Assembly (NCBI RefSeq): GCF_021228235.1
Contig: NZ_JAJQRG010000007.1
Span: 124,001-188,000, forward strand
Direction of reading: 5' to 3'
Source: Pseudophaeobacter flagellatus
GTDB taxonomy: Bacteria > Pseudomonadota > Alphaproteobacteria > Rhodobacterales > Rhodobacteraceae
DNA: 64,000 nucleotides
The position numbers and the translations under genes were made by a program. This document shows positions 43,075 to 51,921 of the stretch, piece after piece (within the stretch, counting starts at the first letter, position 1; each line of letters begins with the position of its first letter). The notes below the pieces were generated by a model. That model worked only from the letters and a program-made list of their open reading frames with translations, ran no database searches and was not told where the DNA came from.

Positions 43075-43710
43075 ATGGATACCAGCCAGATGATTGCAGA
43101 CAGAATCGAGCGCCTCGTAAACGAACAAGGCACCAATCCGCGCGCAGTTGCGCTCTCAGCGGGTATGAGCCCAACTGGTGTACGCGACATCATTACCAGA
43201 AAAACGAAGAACCCTACCTTTGCTAACCTTCTAAAAATATCCGAAGTTCTAGGTGTCGACATCTCTGAGATAGTTGGCGGGGCAACCCCAGAGCGCCCTA
43301 CAATATCTATCGCGGGTAAGGTCGGTGCTGGCGCCCAGGTTCCAGTCTTTGATAGCTACGAAAAAGGGGGCGGCCCTCAGGTCGAATGCCCTCCAGGCCT
43401 CTCTCCTCATGGAATTGTTGCAGTAGAAATTGCTGGAGACAGCATGGAACCTGTATACTCAGCAGGAGATTTGCTTTTTTACACGCGAGCAAGCCACGAA
43501 GGCATACCAAACGACGCGGTTGGCCATCGATGCGTCTGTGAGTGCGAAGAGGGGTTGGGCTGGGTAAAGCAGATCAAGCCAGGTGATGAACCTGGGCTCT
43601 TCCACTTAATATCGTTAAACCCCGGCGCAACAACCATGTGGAATAGGCGCTTGAAGTGGGCAGCTAGAGTAAAGCTTCACTGGCCTTCAGACCTCGCAAC
43701 GAAGCTCTAA
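43075..43710 (+). CDS. CI-like repressor (HTH + S24/LexA-type peptidase)
   Basis: 211 residues. The N-terminal XRE helix-turn-helix (about 20-62, NPRAVALSAGMSPTGVRDIITRK) is followed by an S24 domain with catalytic Ser123 (EIAGDSMEPVYSAGD) and Lys165 (GWVKQIKPGD). A-G pairs at 80-81 and 85-86 are candidate self-cleavage sites. This build suggests a RecA/DNA-damage-inducible lysogenic repressor. The ATG directly follows an operator palindrome and has no ribosome site at normal distance, so the mRNA may be leaderless like lambda cI. Confidence 0.9.
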   Translation: MDTSQMIADRIERLVNEQGTNPRAVALSAGMSPTGVRDIITRKTKNPTFANLLKISEVLGVDISEIVGGATPERPTISIAGKVGAGAQVPVFDSYEKGGGPQVECPPGLSPHGIVAVEIAGDSMEPVYSAGDLLFYTRASHEGIPNDAVGHRCVCECEEGLGWVKQIKPGDEPGLFHLISLNPGATTMWNRRLKWAARVKLHWPSDLATKL

Positions 43711-43816
43711 TCGGAAACCCCAACTCCAACAAAACGTTTCCCCGCTTTGCCAGCATCCCCCCCTGGCCGCACTTGACGTGCGACTAAGGGATAGAATGAA
43801 CTGGATTAATGCGATC

Positions 43817-43861
43817 GTAGGTTATTTCCTATATTTCGTATTGACGTAGGTTATTTCCTAC
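43817..43861. promoter_or_regulatory. Second operator region: two palindromes upstream of the rightward early genes
   Basis: GTAGG-TTATTT-CCTAT (43817-43832) and GTAGG-TTATTT-CCTAC (43846-43861) match the sites in front of the repressor. Their centres are 29 bp apart. A -35-like TTGACG (43841-43846) abuts the second site. The repressor likely controls the 43896-47219 transcript from here. Confidence 0.75.
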
Positions 43862-43895
43862 AATAGCTTCACCCCATCAACCGATGGAGGATTGA

Positions 43896-44177
43896 ATGCA
43901 AGAGAAACCAAACACCGTGCTGCGCAATGCCCAGCACATCGCCGGATCGCCCGAAGATCACATTGACGATCCCACCCTGTTCACCACCGCCTGGGCCGCA
44001 ATGAAGGCCGCGCGCGGTCAGGGGTTCGATCCGCAGCGCCTGCGCCCACAACATCTGATCGACCGCCCCGAACCAACACCGGAACCGATCGACCAGACCC
44101 TGATCCGGGTTGGCGAAACCGTGCGCTGCTATGCCGAAAAACAGGGATACCGGGTTCAACGCCGACATGCCGCGTGA
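43896..44177 (+). CDS. Small hypothetical early phage protein
   Basis: 93 residues, soluble and proline-containing (RPEPTPEPIDQTLIRVGETVRCYAEKQG). GGAGG lies 7 bases before the ATG, and two operators sit just upstream, so it is the first gene of the rightward early transcript. No family recognised. Confidence 0.6.
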   Translation: MQEKPNTVLRNAQHIAGSPEDHIDDPTLFTTAWAAMKAARGQGFDPQRLRPQHLIDRPEPTPEPIDQTLIRVGETVRCYAEKQGYRVQRRHAA

Positions 44178-44424
44178 TCTGAACCCACCCCGCCGCGCAG
44201 CCTGCCCTATTATCCGGCACGGCACCCTGCCGCCCGCGTCACAGCGGGCACCACCCCTGCCCCACTAGTAACATCAGGCCTGCGATCAGGAGGACGTCGC
44301 AGGTCTTATTTCACCGGAATTCCGCGCAGATTCCAATTCTCGCGCGGATTAGTGCGGGCGGTTTCAGTCCTCCTCCAAAGTACCCACCGCCCGCACGACA
44401 ACCCCAGCCTGCCGAGGTCAGACC

Positions 44425-44754
44425 ATGCCGCCACATAACCTTGCCGCCGCCGCGGCTGAAATCACCGCCCAGCAGGGCATTTGTAAAATGCTGAAATTTC
44501 GGGATCTCGGCGGCACCCTGACCCCGCCCAGCGATGATCCGCAAGACTGGTGGGAACCGGAAACCCTAACCCACCGCGCCGAATTGCACGGCATCAAGAC
44601 GAGCGCCGACAACTTCTTTGACGCGATCACCGCCTGGACCGCAGCCGCCCATAAGGCTGGCACCCGCAACCGCCGCACCACCGATGGCAGGCCGGATTGC
44701 CCCTACAACGGCCAAGGCATAGCGCCCGGCGCCCTCGACACACCCGCAGCGTGA
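44425..44754 (+). CDS. Small hypothetical early phage protein
   Basis: 109 residues. KFRDLGGTLTPPSDDPQDWWEPETLTHRAELHGIKTSADNFFDAITAWTAAAHKAG has a WW pair and a helical end. GAGGT precedes the ATG. The 247-bp gap in front of it holds no gene that I can see, but several GC-rich inverted repeats. Function unknown. Confidence 0.55.
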   Translation: MPPHNLAAAAAEITAQQGICKMLKFRDLGGTLTPPSDDPQDWWEPETLTHRAELHGIKTSADNFFDAITAWTAAAHKAGTRNRRTTDGRPDCPYNGQGIAPGALDTPAA

Positions 44755-44833
44755 GCGCTGCACCAGGGGCGCGGCACTAAAGACCATCACTCACGGACCA
44801 CAGCCGCGCCCCACCGAACAACAGGAAGCAGTC

Positions 44834-45103
44834 ATGCAGAAAATCACCCAGGAAAAGGCACCACAGCGCGCCGCCATGCTGGCCCATGACGTGGCTTTTC
44901 AACGCTACGCTGCCACCCGCAATGGCCTGTCCCGCCACCAGTTCAGCCCGACCGCCGCAACCGAGCATCTGCGAACCGTCTGCGGCGTTTTCAGCCGCCG
45001 CGATCTTGCCTGCAACGCGGACGCCTTTCAGCGGTTTGAAAAAATGCACACTGATTTCCTGATCTGGTCTGGCCGCATCCAAGCCCCTAGAAAGTATGGG
45101 TAA
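44834..45103 (+). CDS. Small hypothetical early phage protein
   Basis: 89 residues, basic and helical (RAAMLAHDVAFQRYAATRNGLSRHQFSPTAATEHLRTVCGV). AGGAAG lies 5 bases before the ATG. Its stop abuts the start of the next gene (TAAATG), so they are coupled. No family recognised. Confidence 0.55.
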   Translation: MQKITQEKAPQRAAMLAHDVAFQRYAATRNGLSRHQFSPTAATEHLRTVCGVFSRRDLACNADAFQRFEKMHTDFLIWSGRIQAPRKYG

Positions 45104-45370
45104 ATGCCAATGAAACACACCTCAGAAGCCACAATTCGTGCACTAGCCGCTGCTGTACAGGCCGACATGCCAGAAGCGCCGCAACAAGAGCCATTTGGCC
45201 TTGGCGCACCCTGGACGCATTACGCAACCACGGAAGAATTTGAACGCCTCGCACGACTGCACAGCCGGATTCTGCGTAAGGAAAAAGCGCTCGCATCCAT
45301 GCGTGACGAACGCGCCGCCATCATGCGCCGCAGTATCCGCCGTATGCGCCGCGCCACAGGAAAAGTCTAA
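45104..45370 (+). CDS. Small hypothetical early phage protein
   Basis: 88 residues. Helical throughout, with a strongly basic C-terminus (RAAIMRRSIRRMRRATGKV) that could touch nucleic acid. The start follows the upstream stop without a gap. A second ATG 6 bases later is possible. No family recognised. Confidence 0.5.
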   Translation: MPMKHTSEATIRALAAAVQADMPEAPQQEPFGLGAPWTHYATTEEFERLARLHSRILRKEKALASMRDERAAIMRRSIRRMRRATGKV

Positions 45371-45377
45371 GATCCCC

Positions 45378-46037
45378 ATGAAACAGTTGAAAGTTCTTAT
45401 CGGCTGCGAAACCAGCGGCGAGGTGCGACGCGCCTTTCTCGATCGCGGCCATGACGCTTGGTCCTGCGATCTGCTGCCCGCACAGGACCGCAGCAACCGC
45501 CACATGCAATGCGACGTGCGCGAGGTGCTGGATATGGGGTGGGATCTGCTCGCCGTTATGCATCCGCCCTGCACCCGGCTCTGCAATAGCGGGGTGCGCT
45601 GGCTGCACCAGCCGCCAAAGGGGCGCAGTCTGGCAGAGATGTGGGCTGATCTGGATGAAGGTGCCGCGCTGTTTTCAGCCTGCTGGAATGCACCGATCGC
45701 GCGCGTCGCGGTGGAGAACCCAGTGATGCACAAGCACGCGAAACAGCGGATCAAAAACTTCCAACCCGCCGCCCAACATGTGCAGCCCTGGTGGTTTGGA
45801 GAGCCAGCCTTCAAGGCAACCGGCCTTTACCTGCGCGGGTTGCCCACGCTCACCCCGACAAACAAGCTGACACCGCCAGAGAAGGGCACAGAAGACCACA
45901 AGCGCTGGTCCGCCATCCACCGCGCCCCACCTGGCACACTGCGCTGGCAGATCCGCAGCAAGACATTCCCAGGCATTGCCAAAGCAATGGCAGAGCAATG
46001 GGGCAACTACGCAACAGCCCAATTTTTGGCAGCATAA
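45378..46037 (+). CDS. Phage C5-cytosine methylase-like protein
   Basis: 219 residues. KVLIGCETSGEVRRAFLDRGHDAWSCDLLPAQ resembles SAM-binding motif I and II of DNA C5-methyltransferases. VMHPPCTRLCNSG (residues 61-73) has the PC dipeptide of motif IV with the catalytic Cys65. The ENPVMHK stretch corresponds to motif VI (ENV). The protein is much shorter than normal enzymes (>300 residues) and lacks a clear target-recognition domain, as in a known phage subfamily of uncertain activity. It might modify DNA or a free base. Confidence 0.65.
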   Translation: MKQLKVLIGCETSGEVRRAFLDRGHDAWSCDLLPAQDRSNRHMQCDVREVLDMGWDLLAVMHPPCTRLCNSGVRWLHQPPKGRSLAEMWADLDEGAALFSACWNAPIARVAVENPVMHKHAKQRIKNFQPAAQHVQPWWFGEPAFKATGLYLRGLPTLTPTNKLTPPEKGTEDHKRWSAIHRAPPGTLRWQIRSKTFPGIAKAMAEQWGNYATAQFLAA

Positions 46038-46062
46038 GCATGCCCTACCCCCGGAGGAACAC

Positions 46063-46335
46063 ATGAAACCATTCACGCCGGAAATGCTTGCAGATCGGTG
46101 GGGCGTCAGTGCCACCACCGTTCGCAACATGTGCATGGACGGGAGCCTTCAGCATTTTCGCTTGGGCCGTCTATACCGAATACCAGCCTATACCGTAGAG
46201 GAAATTGAGAAATGCCAGACATCAGCATCGGAAGGTTCAGAGGCGGCTTTTGCGTCTATTGGCGCGAAGACGGAAAACGGCGCCGCTATCAGCTTGAGGC
46301 ACGCACCCGAGCGCAGGCCGAGCCAGAGGCAATAG
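46063..46335 (+). CDS. Excisionase-like helix-turn-helix protein
   Basis: 90 residues. FTPEMLADRWGVSATTVRNMCMDGSLQHFRLGRLYRIPAYTVEEIEKC is a MerR-like/excisionase winged helix-turn-helix. GGAGGA lies just before the ATG. Its 3' end overlaps the integrase start by 124 bases in another frame, a typical xis-int arrangement. Probably directs excision. Confidence 0.75.
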   Translation: MKPFTPEMLADRWGVSATTVRNMCMDGSLQHFRLGRLYRIPAYTVEEIEKCQTSASEGSEAAFASIGAKTENGAAISLRHAPERRPSQRQ

Positions 46336-47219
46336 ACGTCTACCGCCGGGAGACCCTCTCGCAGCAACAGGACAATTCCACTGTGTCAGACATATGGGAG
46401 GCCTACCGGCGCGACCTGGGCAACAAACCCACCGCAAAAACGATGGGCTACACCGGCAAGGCCGTACTGGAGCACTTTGGCGCTTACCGCCCAGACCAAA
46501 TCACCACCGCCCTATGCCGATCTTATGTGACCAAGCGGACCGACACCGGCAAGTCACAGGGCACGGTTCACACAGAGCTAGGCCACTTGCGCAGCGCCAT
46601 GCGCTTTGCAGTCAAAGAACGGATCATTGAGCGCGCACCAGAGATCGAGCGACCAGCAAAGCCGACACCAAAAGAGCGATATCTAGAGAAGACTGAGATC
46701 TCGGCTCTCATTAACGCCGCGTCCGCCCCACACATCAAACTAGCAATTCACCTGCTGTTTGCGACCGCAGGACGCATTGGAGCAATTTTGGATTTGACCT
46801 GGGACCGAGTAGATCTTGAACGGGGCATTGTTAATCTGCGCCTTGAAGACGCGAAGACCCGCAAGGGCCGCGCGATTGTACCGATGAATGACGGGATCCG
46901 CGCAGCACTGCAGACCGCCCACCATGCCGCCTTGAGCGACTACGTGGTCGAATATGCAGGTGGGCAAGTGAAAAATATTCGCAAGGGATTTGAGGCGGCT
47001 TGTGCGAGGGCCAGACTGGAAAACGTAACACTCCACACGATCCGCCATTCCAGTGCTGTAGCCATGGTTTCAAATGGAGTTCCGCTGGAAAAGGTTGCCC
47101 AATACCTCGGGCATTCCAACGTGGCGATCACCTATCAAACCTACGCTAGATTTGCACCGGACCACCTGCAAGATGCTGCAGAAATTCTGGATTTCACTCA
47201 AGTACGACAAGTCAGGTGA
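46212..47219 (+). CDS. Tyrosine integrase of the element
   Basis: 335 residues. An N-terminal arm-binding region and a SAM-like core-binding domain (about 55-145) precede the catalytic domain. The catalytic residues are R188 (TAGRIGAIL), K near 215-218 (EDAKTRKGR), H275 and R278 (LHTIRH), H301 (LGHSN) and the nucleophile Y311 (QTYARF). It sits 86 bp from the tRNA-Val gene used as attachment site and is homologous to the decayed copy at 10430-10698. Confidence 0.93.
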   Translation: MPDISIGRFRGGFCVYWREDGKRRRYQLEARTRAQAEPEAIDVYRRETLSQQQDNSTVSDIWEAYRRDLGNKPTAKTMGYTGKAVLEHFGAYRPDQITTALCRSYVTKRTDTGKSQGTVHTELGHLRSAMRFAVKERIIERAPEIERPAKPTPKERYLEKTEISALINAASAPHIKLAIHLLFATAGRIGAILDLTWDRVDLERGIVNLRLEDAKTRKGRAIVPMNDGIRAALQTAHHAALSDYVVEYAGGQVKNIRKGFEAACARARLENVTLHTIRHSSAVAMVSNGVPLEKVAQYLGHSNVAITYQTYARFAPDHLQDAAEILDFTQVRQVR

Positions 47220-47305
47220 TATCGAGTTAGGTTCAAAGAACCAAGGAACACTTTGTACAAGTGACCCAGATCCCCGCAGGGAACCATAATTTAAAAGTGG
47301 TTGGA

Positions 47306-47381
<76 letters not shown>

Positions 47382-47453
47382 GATATGCGGGGATTTAGAC
47401 AAAGAGCGGGGCGGACGCAAGAGGGTAAAAGGCATTTCTGACAAAAAAACTGC

Positions 47454-48026
47454 TTACTTCAAAAGTTCTTCTTTACCGTGCTCAAGCACATAGACGCAGC
47501 CCTGCTCATTCGACAGCGCCGCCATTTCCTGGCGTGACAGCCCAAGGGCAATGCCGCGCAGCACCTGCCCCAGCAATCCATGCGCGACCACCACGGAAGG
47601 GCCTGTCAAAGACTGCATGAACGACAGGATCCGGGCATGGAAACGCCCAAAGCCTTCGCCATTGGGCGCGGCGCAGAACAGTTCCAGATGCCTGGGATTG
47701 CTGTCCCAGATGGCGGGATAGCGCGCCGCAACCTCTGGCAGTGTCATACCCTGCAGATCGCCAGCATGGGCCTCGGCCAGGCGGGGATCGGTGGCATACT
47801 CCTTACCGGCAAGGGCGATCTCGGCCGTTTGTTGCGCCCGCCCCAACGGTGAGACAAAGCAGGCAGGTGCCTGTGCCAGAATCGGGCCCATCACAGTGGC
47901 CTGCTGCTGTGCATGGGTCAGGCCCAGGGGGCTCAGGCAGGATTCCAGCTGCCCCTGGATGCGCAGTTCGGCGTTCCATTCGGTTTGCCCATGGCGCAGA
48001 AACCAGATTTTTGGAAAAGTCTTCAT
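47454..48026 (-). CDS. Histidine phosphatase family protein (phosphoglycerate mutase-like)
   Basis: 190 residues. The catalytic motif LRHGQTEWN near the start and a second histidine in VVVAHGLLGQVLR define the family. SPLGRAQQTAEIA and the EAHAGDLQG loop are also typical. It could be a phosphatase of small metabolites such as alpha-ribazole phosphate, but the substrate cannot be told. ATG at 48026. Confidence 0.85.
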   Translation of the reverse strand: MKTFPKIWFLRHGQTEWNAELRIQGQLESCLSPLGLTHAQQQATVMGPILAQAPACFVSPLGRAQQTAEIALAGKEYATDPRLAEAHAGDLQGMTLPEVAARYPAIWDSNPRHLELFCAAPNGEGFGRFHARILSFMQSLTGPSVVVAHGLLGQVLRGIALGLSRQEMAALSNEQGCVYVLEHGKEELLK

Positions 48027-48270
48027 TGGCAGCCTATCCCCGTGGCTTGATTGGATTTCCATACTGTTAGCGCCGCCTTGCCAAGAAAGAAAGCACCCCC
48101 GCACCACGCCAAGCGGCGCAGGCTTCGCCAACCTTCCCGTCCCTGCCCCGCATCAGGCAAGCTGCGCCTCTCGACAGCGGTGCAGAAAATCTATTTGGTG
48201 CCAGCCTCCACCCACAGACGGCCCGCTCCCCCTCCCCGGCGCGGTGCTGAAACACACTGGCGACACCACG

Positions 48271-48918
48271 ATGACCTGCACGCTCTACTCTTTTCGCAGA
48301 TGCCCCTATGCCATGCGCGCCCGCCTGGCCCTTGCCGCAGCCCAGCAACAGGTAGAACTGCGAGAGGTGGTGCTACGCGACAAGCCCGCAGCCTTTTTGC
48401 AGGCCTCTGCCAGTGCGACCGTACCCTGCCTGGTGACGCCTGAAGCGGCAATCGACGAAAGCCTCGACATTATGGTCTGGGCCCTGCGCCAGAACGACCC
48501 AGAGCGCTGGCTGGACATGCCACAGGCGGGCTGGGATTGGATCACCCGCGCCGACGGACCGTTCAAACAGGCGCTGGATCGCACAAAATACGCCAGCCGC
48601 TACCCCGGAGAGGACAGCGCAGCGCAGCGGCAACTGGCCGCAGAGTTTCTGGCACAGCTGAACGATCAGATCGGGGATTGGATCTTTGCCAAGGCCACCC
48701 TGGCGGACTATGCGGTTTTGCCCTTCGTGCGTCAGTTTGCCTTTATCGACAAGCCCTGGTTTGACAGCCAGCCCTGGCCCGCTCTGCAGGCCTGGTTGCA
48801 GCGTTTTCTGATCAGCCCCCGTTTTGCGGCGATCATGCATAAATACCCGCAATGGCAAGCAAGCGATGCGCCGACGCTCTTTCCTGACTCTGGGGACCTT
48901 GCCCAGCCTAAACTTTAG
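48271..48918 (+). CDS. Glutathione S-transferase family protein
   Basis: 215 residues. A thioredoxin-like N-terminal half starts with TLYSFRRCPYAMRARLAL, with a CPYA motif as in omega/stringent-starvation-type GSTs (active Cys). The cis-Pro VPCLV is near residue 57. A helical C-terminal half follows. The ATG at 48271 begins the fold; the longer frame upstream is not homologous. It converges with the TetR gene and overlaps its end by 11 bases. Confidence 0.8.
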   Translation: MTCTLYSFRRCPYAMRARLALAAAQQQVELREVVLRDKPAAFLQASASATVPCLVTPEAAIDESLDIMVWALRQNDPERWLDMPQAGWDWITRADGPFKQALDRTKYASRYPGEDSAAQRQLAAEFLAQLNDQIGDWIFAKATLADYAVLPFVRQFAFIDKPWFDSQPWPALQAWLQRFLISPRFAAIMHKYPQWQASDAPTLFPDSGDLAQPKL

Positions 48919-49486
48919 GCTGCAACCAGGCCTGCAGGTAAAGCTGCATCCGTTGCGCCATGGGCTGGCTGCAATGCAGCGCACAGAAATGCAGCGCCAT
49001 GGCCTGGGTAAGAAAGGCCTGCAGTCCCTCCGCCTGCAGCTCTGCATCGATGTCGCGGCGAAAATGACCCGTTTCGAACCAACGCGTTGCTAGGCGGTGA
49101 TAGCGTTCAAAGGTGGTGGCAATCACGCCGATTTCGGCAATTTCAGCGGCGCCTGACAGCCGCAGAATCACATCAAAGACATAGCGTTCCTGGGTCATCA
49201 CCCCCAGCAAAGGCGCGTGCAGCGCCACCAGATCCGCCACCGTTTCAGGCGCGGCTTCCTGCGCCATCTGATCCAACTGCTGGTCGATCGCGGTGCCGAT
49301 CAAGATGTCCATCAAGGCATCTTTATCCTTGAAATGGGCAAAGAAAGTGCCTTTGGCAACGCCTGCCCGCTTGACCACTTCCTCGGTGCGCAGCGACGCA
49401 TAGCCCTGCTCGGCCACCAGATCGGTGGCCACCGCCACAAGCCGGGCGCGGGTCTCTAGGGTTCGTTTCTGCAACTGTTTTGCCAT
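48908..49486 (-). CDS. TetR/AcrR family regulator
   Basis: 192 residues. The N-terminal HTH (RARLVAVATDLVAEQGYASLRTEEVVKRAGVAKGTFFAHFKDKDAL) is a textbook TetR domain. The C-terminal ligand-binding part is helical. It faces the oxidoreductase gene across a 149-bp gap with a perfect palindrome, so it probably represses both. Confidence 0.88.
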   Translation of the reverse strand: MAKQLQKRTLETRARLVAVATDLVAEQGYASLRTEEVVKRAGVAKGTFFAHFKDKDALMDILIGTAIDQQLDQMAQEAAPETVADLVALHAPLLGVMTQERYVFDVILRLSGAAEIAEIGVIATTFERYHRLATRWFETGHFRRDIDAELQAEGLQAFLTQAMALHFCALHCSQPMAQRMQLYLQAWLQPKV

Positions 49487-49558
49487 GCATCCTTAGGTGC
49501 CACGTCCAGGACACAGGGTCAAACCGGGTCACGCCTCCTCGGGCAAGGCTTATAAAAA

Positions 49559-49593
49559 GTGACCCTGGTCATTTAAATATTGACCAGGGTCAC
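49559..49593. promoter_or_regulatory. Palindromic operator between the TetR and oxidoreductase genes
   Basis: GTGACCCTGGTCA and its exact reverse complement are separated by 9 AT-rich bases. A shorter TGAC-CGCA-GTCA palindrome lies at 49608-49619, right before the oxidoreductase ribosome site. Likely TetR binding sites. Confidence 0.75.
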
Positions 49594-49635
49594 TAATATT
49601 GCATAAATGACCGCAGTCAATTACTGGAGATACCG

Positions 49636-50220
49636 ATGACCCGGATCTATATCTTGAACGGCCACCCTGCCGAAATCTCTCTCTCCAAGGAGTTGAGCCT
49701 CACCTATGCACGCAGCGCCAAGGCCAATGGGCATGAGGTCCGCATCAGCCACCTGCATGACCTGACCTTTGATATGGATTACGGCTTTGCCGGCTACGCC
49801 CAGACCAAACCACTGGAACCCGACCTGGAGACCTTTGTCAGCCAGCTGAAATGGAGCGAGCATTTTGTCCTGACCACGCCAATGTGGTGGGGTGGAATGC
49901 CCGGGAAATTGAAAGGCTTGTTTGATCGCGCCCTGCTGCCGGGAACCGCCTTTGATCCGCGCAACACCAAGATGGGCCTGCCAGCCCCCTTGCTGCAGGG
50001 GCGCAGCGGCCGGGTCTTCATGACCTCGGACACCCCCAAATGGGCCATGTCGCTGATGTATAACAACGCAATGCTGCGCCAGACAGAACGACAAATTCTT
50101 GGCTTTATCGGGCTAAAGCCGGTCAAGATCTCTTTCTTTGCCCCAGCCTCGCAGCCAAAACCCAAGGCAGTCGCGGGCTGGCTGGCGCAGACACAGAAAC
50201 TGGCGGCAAAGGCCGCCTGA
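49636..50220 (+). CDS. NAD(P)H-dependent oxidoreductase (flavodoxin-2/MdaB-like)
   Basis: 194 residues. RIYILNGHPAEISLSKELSLTYA is the FMN/FAD phosphate loop of the quinone reductase family, and LTTPMWWGGMPGKLKGLFDRAL is its conserved flavin-binding stretch. It reduces quinones or electrophiles by two electrons. Regulation by the divergent TetR protein is likely. Confidence 0.85.
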   Translation: MTRIYILNGHPAEISLSKELSLTYARSAKANGHEVRISHLHDLTFDMDYGFAGYAQTKPLEPDLETFVSQLKWSEHFVLTTPMWWGGMPGKLKGLFDRALLPGTAFDPRNTKMGLPAPLLQGRSGRVFMTSDTPKWAMSLMYNNAMLRQTERQILGFIGLKPVKISFFAPASQPKPKAVAGWLAQTQKLAAKAA

Positions 50221-50294
50221 TCCAGCATCCGCCCGCATAATAGGGCCCGGGCCTTGCGCGATACTCCCACGCAGCCCGGCCCCCAGTGCAGGCG

Positions 50295-51920
50295 CTATCC
50301 GCGCGGCGTGTTTTTCAAACGAAACCGCTGGATCTTGCCGGTCTCGGTCTTTGGCAACTCTTTGGTAAAGACCACCGAGCGAGGATATTTGAAGGGAGCA
50401 ATGCTGGCCTTGACGTGATCCTGCAACAGCTTGACCAGATGGTCCGAGGGCACCTCTCCGGTCGAGAGCACCACGTGCGCCTCGACAATCTCTCCCCGAG
50501 CCTCATTTGGAGCCCCGATCACCGCGCATTCCGCCACGGCCTCATGCGACAGCAGCGCCGCTTCGACCTCGGGGCCGGCGATGTTATAGCCAGATGAGAT
50601 GATCATATCGTCATTACGGGCGGCAAAATGCAGATACCCGTCTTCATCCATGACAAAGCTGTCGCCCGTGACGTTCCAGCCGTCTTTCACATAGGCCTCT
50701 TGCCGCTCGTCCGCGAGATAGCGGCAACCGGTCGGTCCCTTGACCGCCAAACGGCCGACCTCGCCGCGCGGGGCCTCATTGCCGTCAGCATCCAGCACCC
50801 GCACCTGATAGCCCGCCACCGGTTTGCCCGTGCAAGCAGGGCGGTGATCAGAAAAGCGGTTGGTAATAAAGATATGCAGCATCTCGGTGGCACCAATACC
50901 ATCCAGCATCGGCTTGCCAGTTTTGGCAATCCAATCCTCATAAACCGGCGATGGCAGGGTTTCACCCGCCGAAACCGCCGCCCGCAGCGATGACAGATCC
51001 GCGCCCTCCTCCATCGCCTGCAGCATCACGCGATAGGCCGTCGGCGCAGTAAAGCAGACCGTTGCGCGATATTTCTCGATGATTTCAATCAAGCTGGGCG
51101 GTGAGGCATTTTCCAACAGCGTCGCCGCCGCGCCAAAGCGCAGAGGAAAGATCGCCAACCCGCCCAGACCAAAGGTAAAGGCCAGCGGCGGCGAGCCGAC
51201 AAAGATATCTTCGGGCTGCACATCCAGCACTTCGCGGGCATAGCCATCGGCAATGATCAACAGATCGCGATGAAAATGCATCGTCGCCTTCGGCGATCCC
51301 GTCGTACCCGAGGTAAAGCCCAGCAGCGCCACATCGTCCCGCCCGGTTTCAACCGCCTGATAGTGAACCGGTTTTTCCAGCGCCAACCGGTCCAGCTCCG
51401 CATCGTGATTGGATGTCCCGTCAAAACCGACGACCGATTTCAGATAAGCCGAATCTTTCGCACAGGTGACCAGTTCCTCCATCAGCCTAGTATCGCAGAG
51501 CGCATGGCTGATCTCTGCCTTGTCGACAATCTGTCCCAGCTCTCCGGCGCGCAGCATCGGCATGGTATTGACCACTACCGCGCCCACCTTGGTCGCCGCC
51601 AGCCAACAGGCCACCATGGCAGGATTATTGGCCGAACGGATCAACACCCGATTGCCCGGCTTCACGCCAAGATCCTCCACCAGAACATGGGCCAGCCGGT
51701 TGGTCCAATCGCTCAGCTCCTTGTAGGTGCGGCGCCGACCATTGCCGATAAGGGCGGTGCGATCACCAAACCCCTTTTCGACCATGGCATCGGTCAGTTC
51801 GACGCCAACATTGATCCGCTCGGGATAGTCAAACCCCTCCAGCAGGAACTCAGGCCATTGCGCCTCGGGCGGCAGGTTGTCGCGGGTAAAGGTATCGGCA
51901 TGGGCACTTGCGCTCAGCAT
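50295..51920 (-). CDS. 2-aminobenzoate/benzoate-type CoA ligase
   Basis: 541-residue AMP-forming acyl-CoA ligase. Motifs: LLGFTSGTTGSPKATMHFHRD (A3 phosphate loop), DGIGATEMLHIF (A5), and VTGDSFVMDEDGYLHFAARNDDMIISSGYNI (A7-A8), then FPKSVVF-like PRSVVFTKELPKTETGKIQRF with the catalytic lysine. It resembles benzoate-CoA ligases. With the monooxygenase at 55175, 2-aminobenzoate is the most likely substrate; salicylate is an alternative. GGAGG lies 8 bases before the ATG at 51920. Last gene of the operon. Confidence 0.8.
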   Translation of the reverse strand: MLSASAHADTFTRDNLPPEAQWPEFLLEGFDYPERINVGVELTDAMVEKGFGDRTALIGNGRRRTYKELSDWTNRLAHVLVEDLGVKPGNRVLIRSANNPAMVACWLAATKVGAVVVNTMPMLRAGELGQIVDKAEISHALCDTRLMEELVTCAKDSAYLKSVVGFDGTSNHDAELDRLALEKPVHYQAVETGRDDVALLGFTSGTTGSPKATMHFHRDLLIIADGYAREVLDVQPEDIFVGSPPLAFTFGLGGLAIFPLRFGAAATLLENASPPSLIEIIEKYRATVCFTAPTAYRVMLQAMEEGADLSSLRAAVSAGETLPSPVYEDWIAKTGKPMLDGIGATEMLHIFITNRFSDHRPACTGKPVAGYQVRVLDADGNEAPRGEVGRLAVKGPTGCRYLADERQEAYVKDGWNVTGDSFVMDEDGYLHFAARNDDMIISSGYNIAGPEVEAALLSHEAVAECAVIGAPNEARGEIVEAHVVLSTGEVPSDHLVKLLQDHVKASIAPFKYPRSVVFTKELPKTETGKIQRFRLKNTPRG

Positions 51921-51921
51921 C

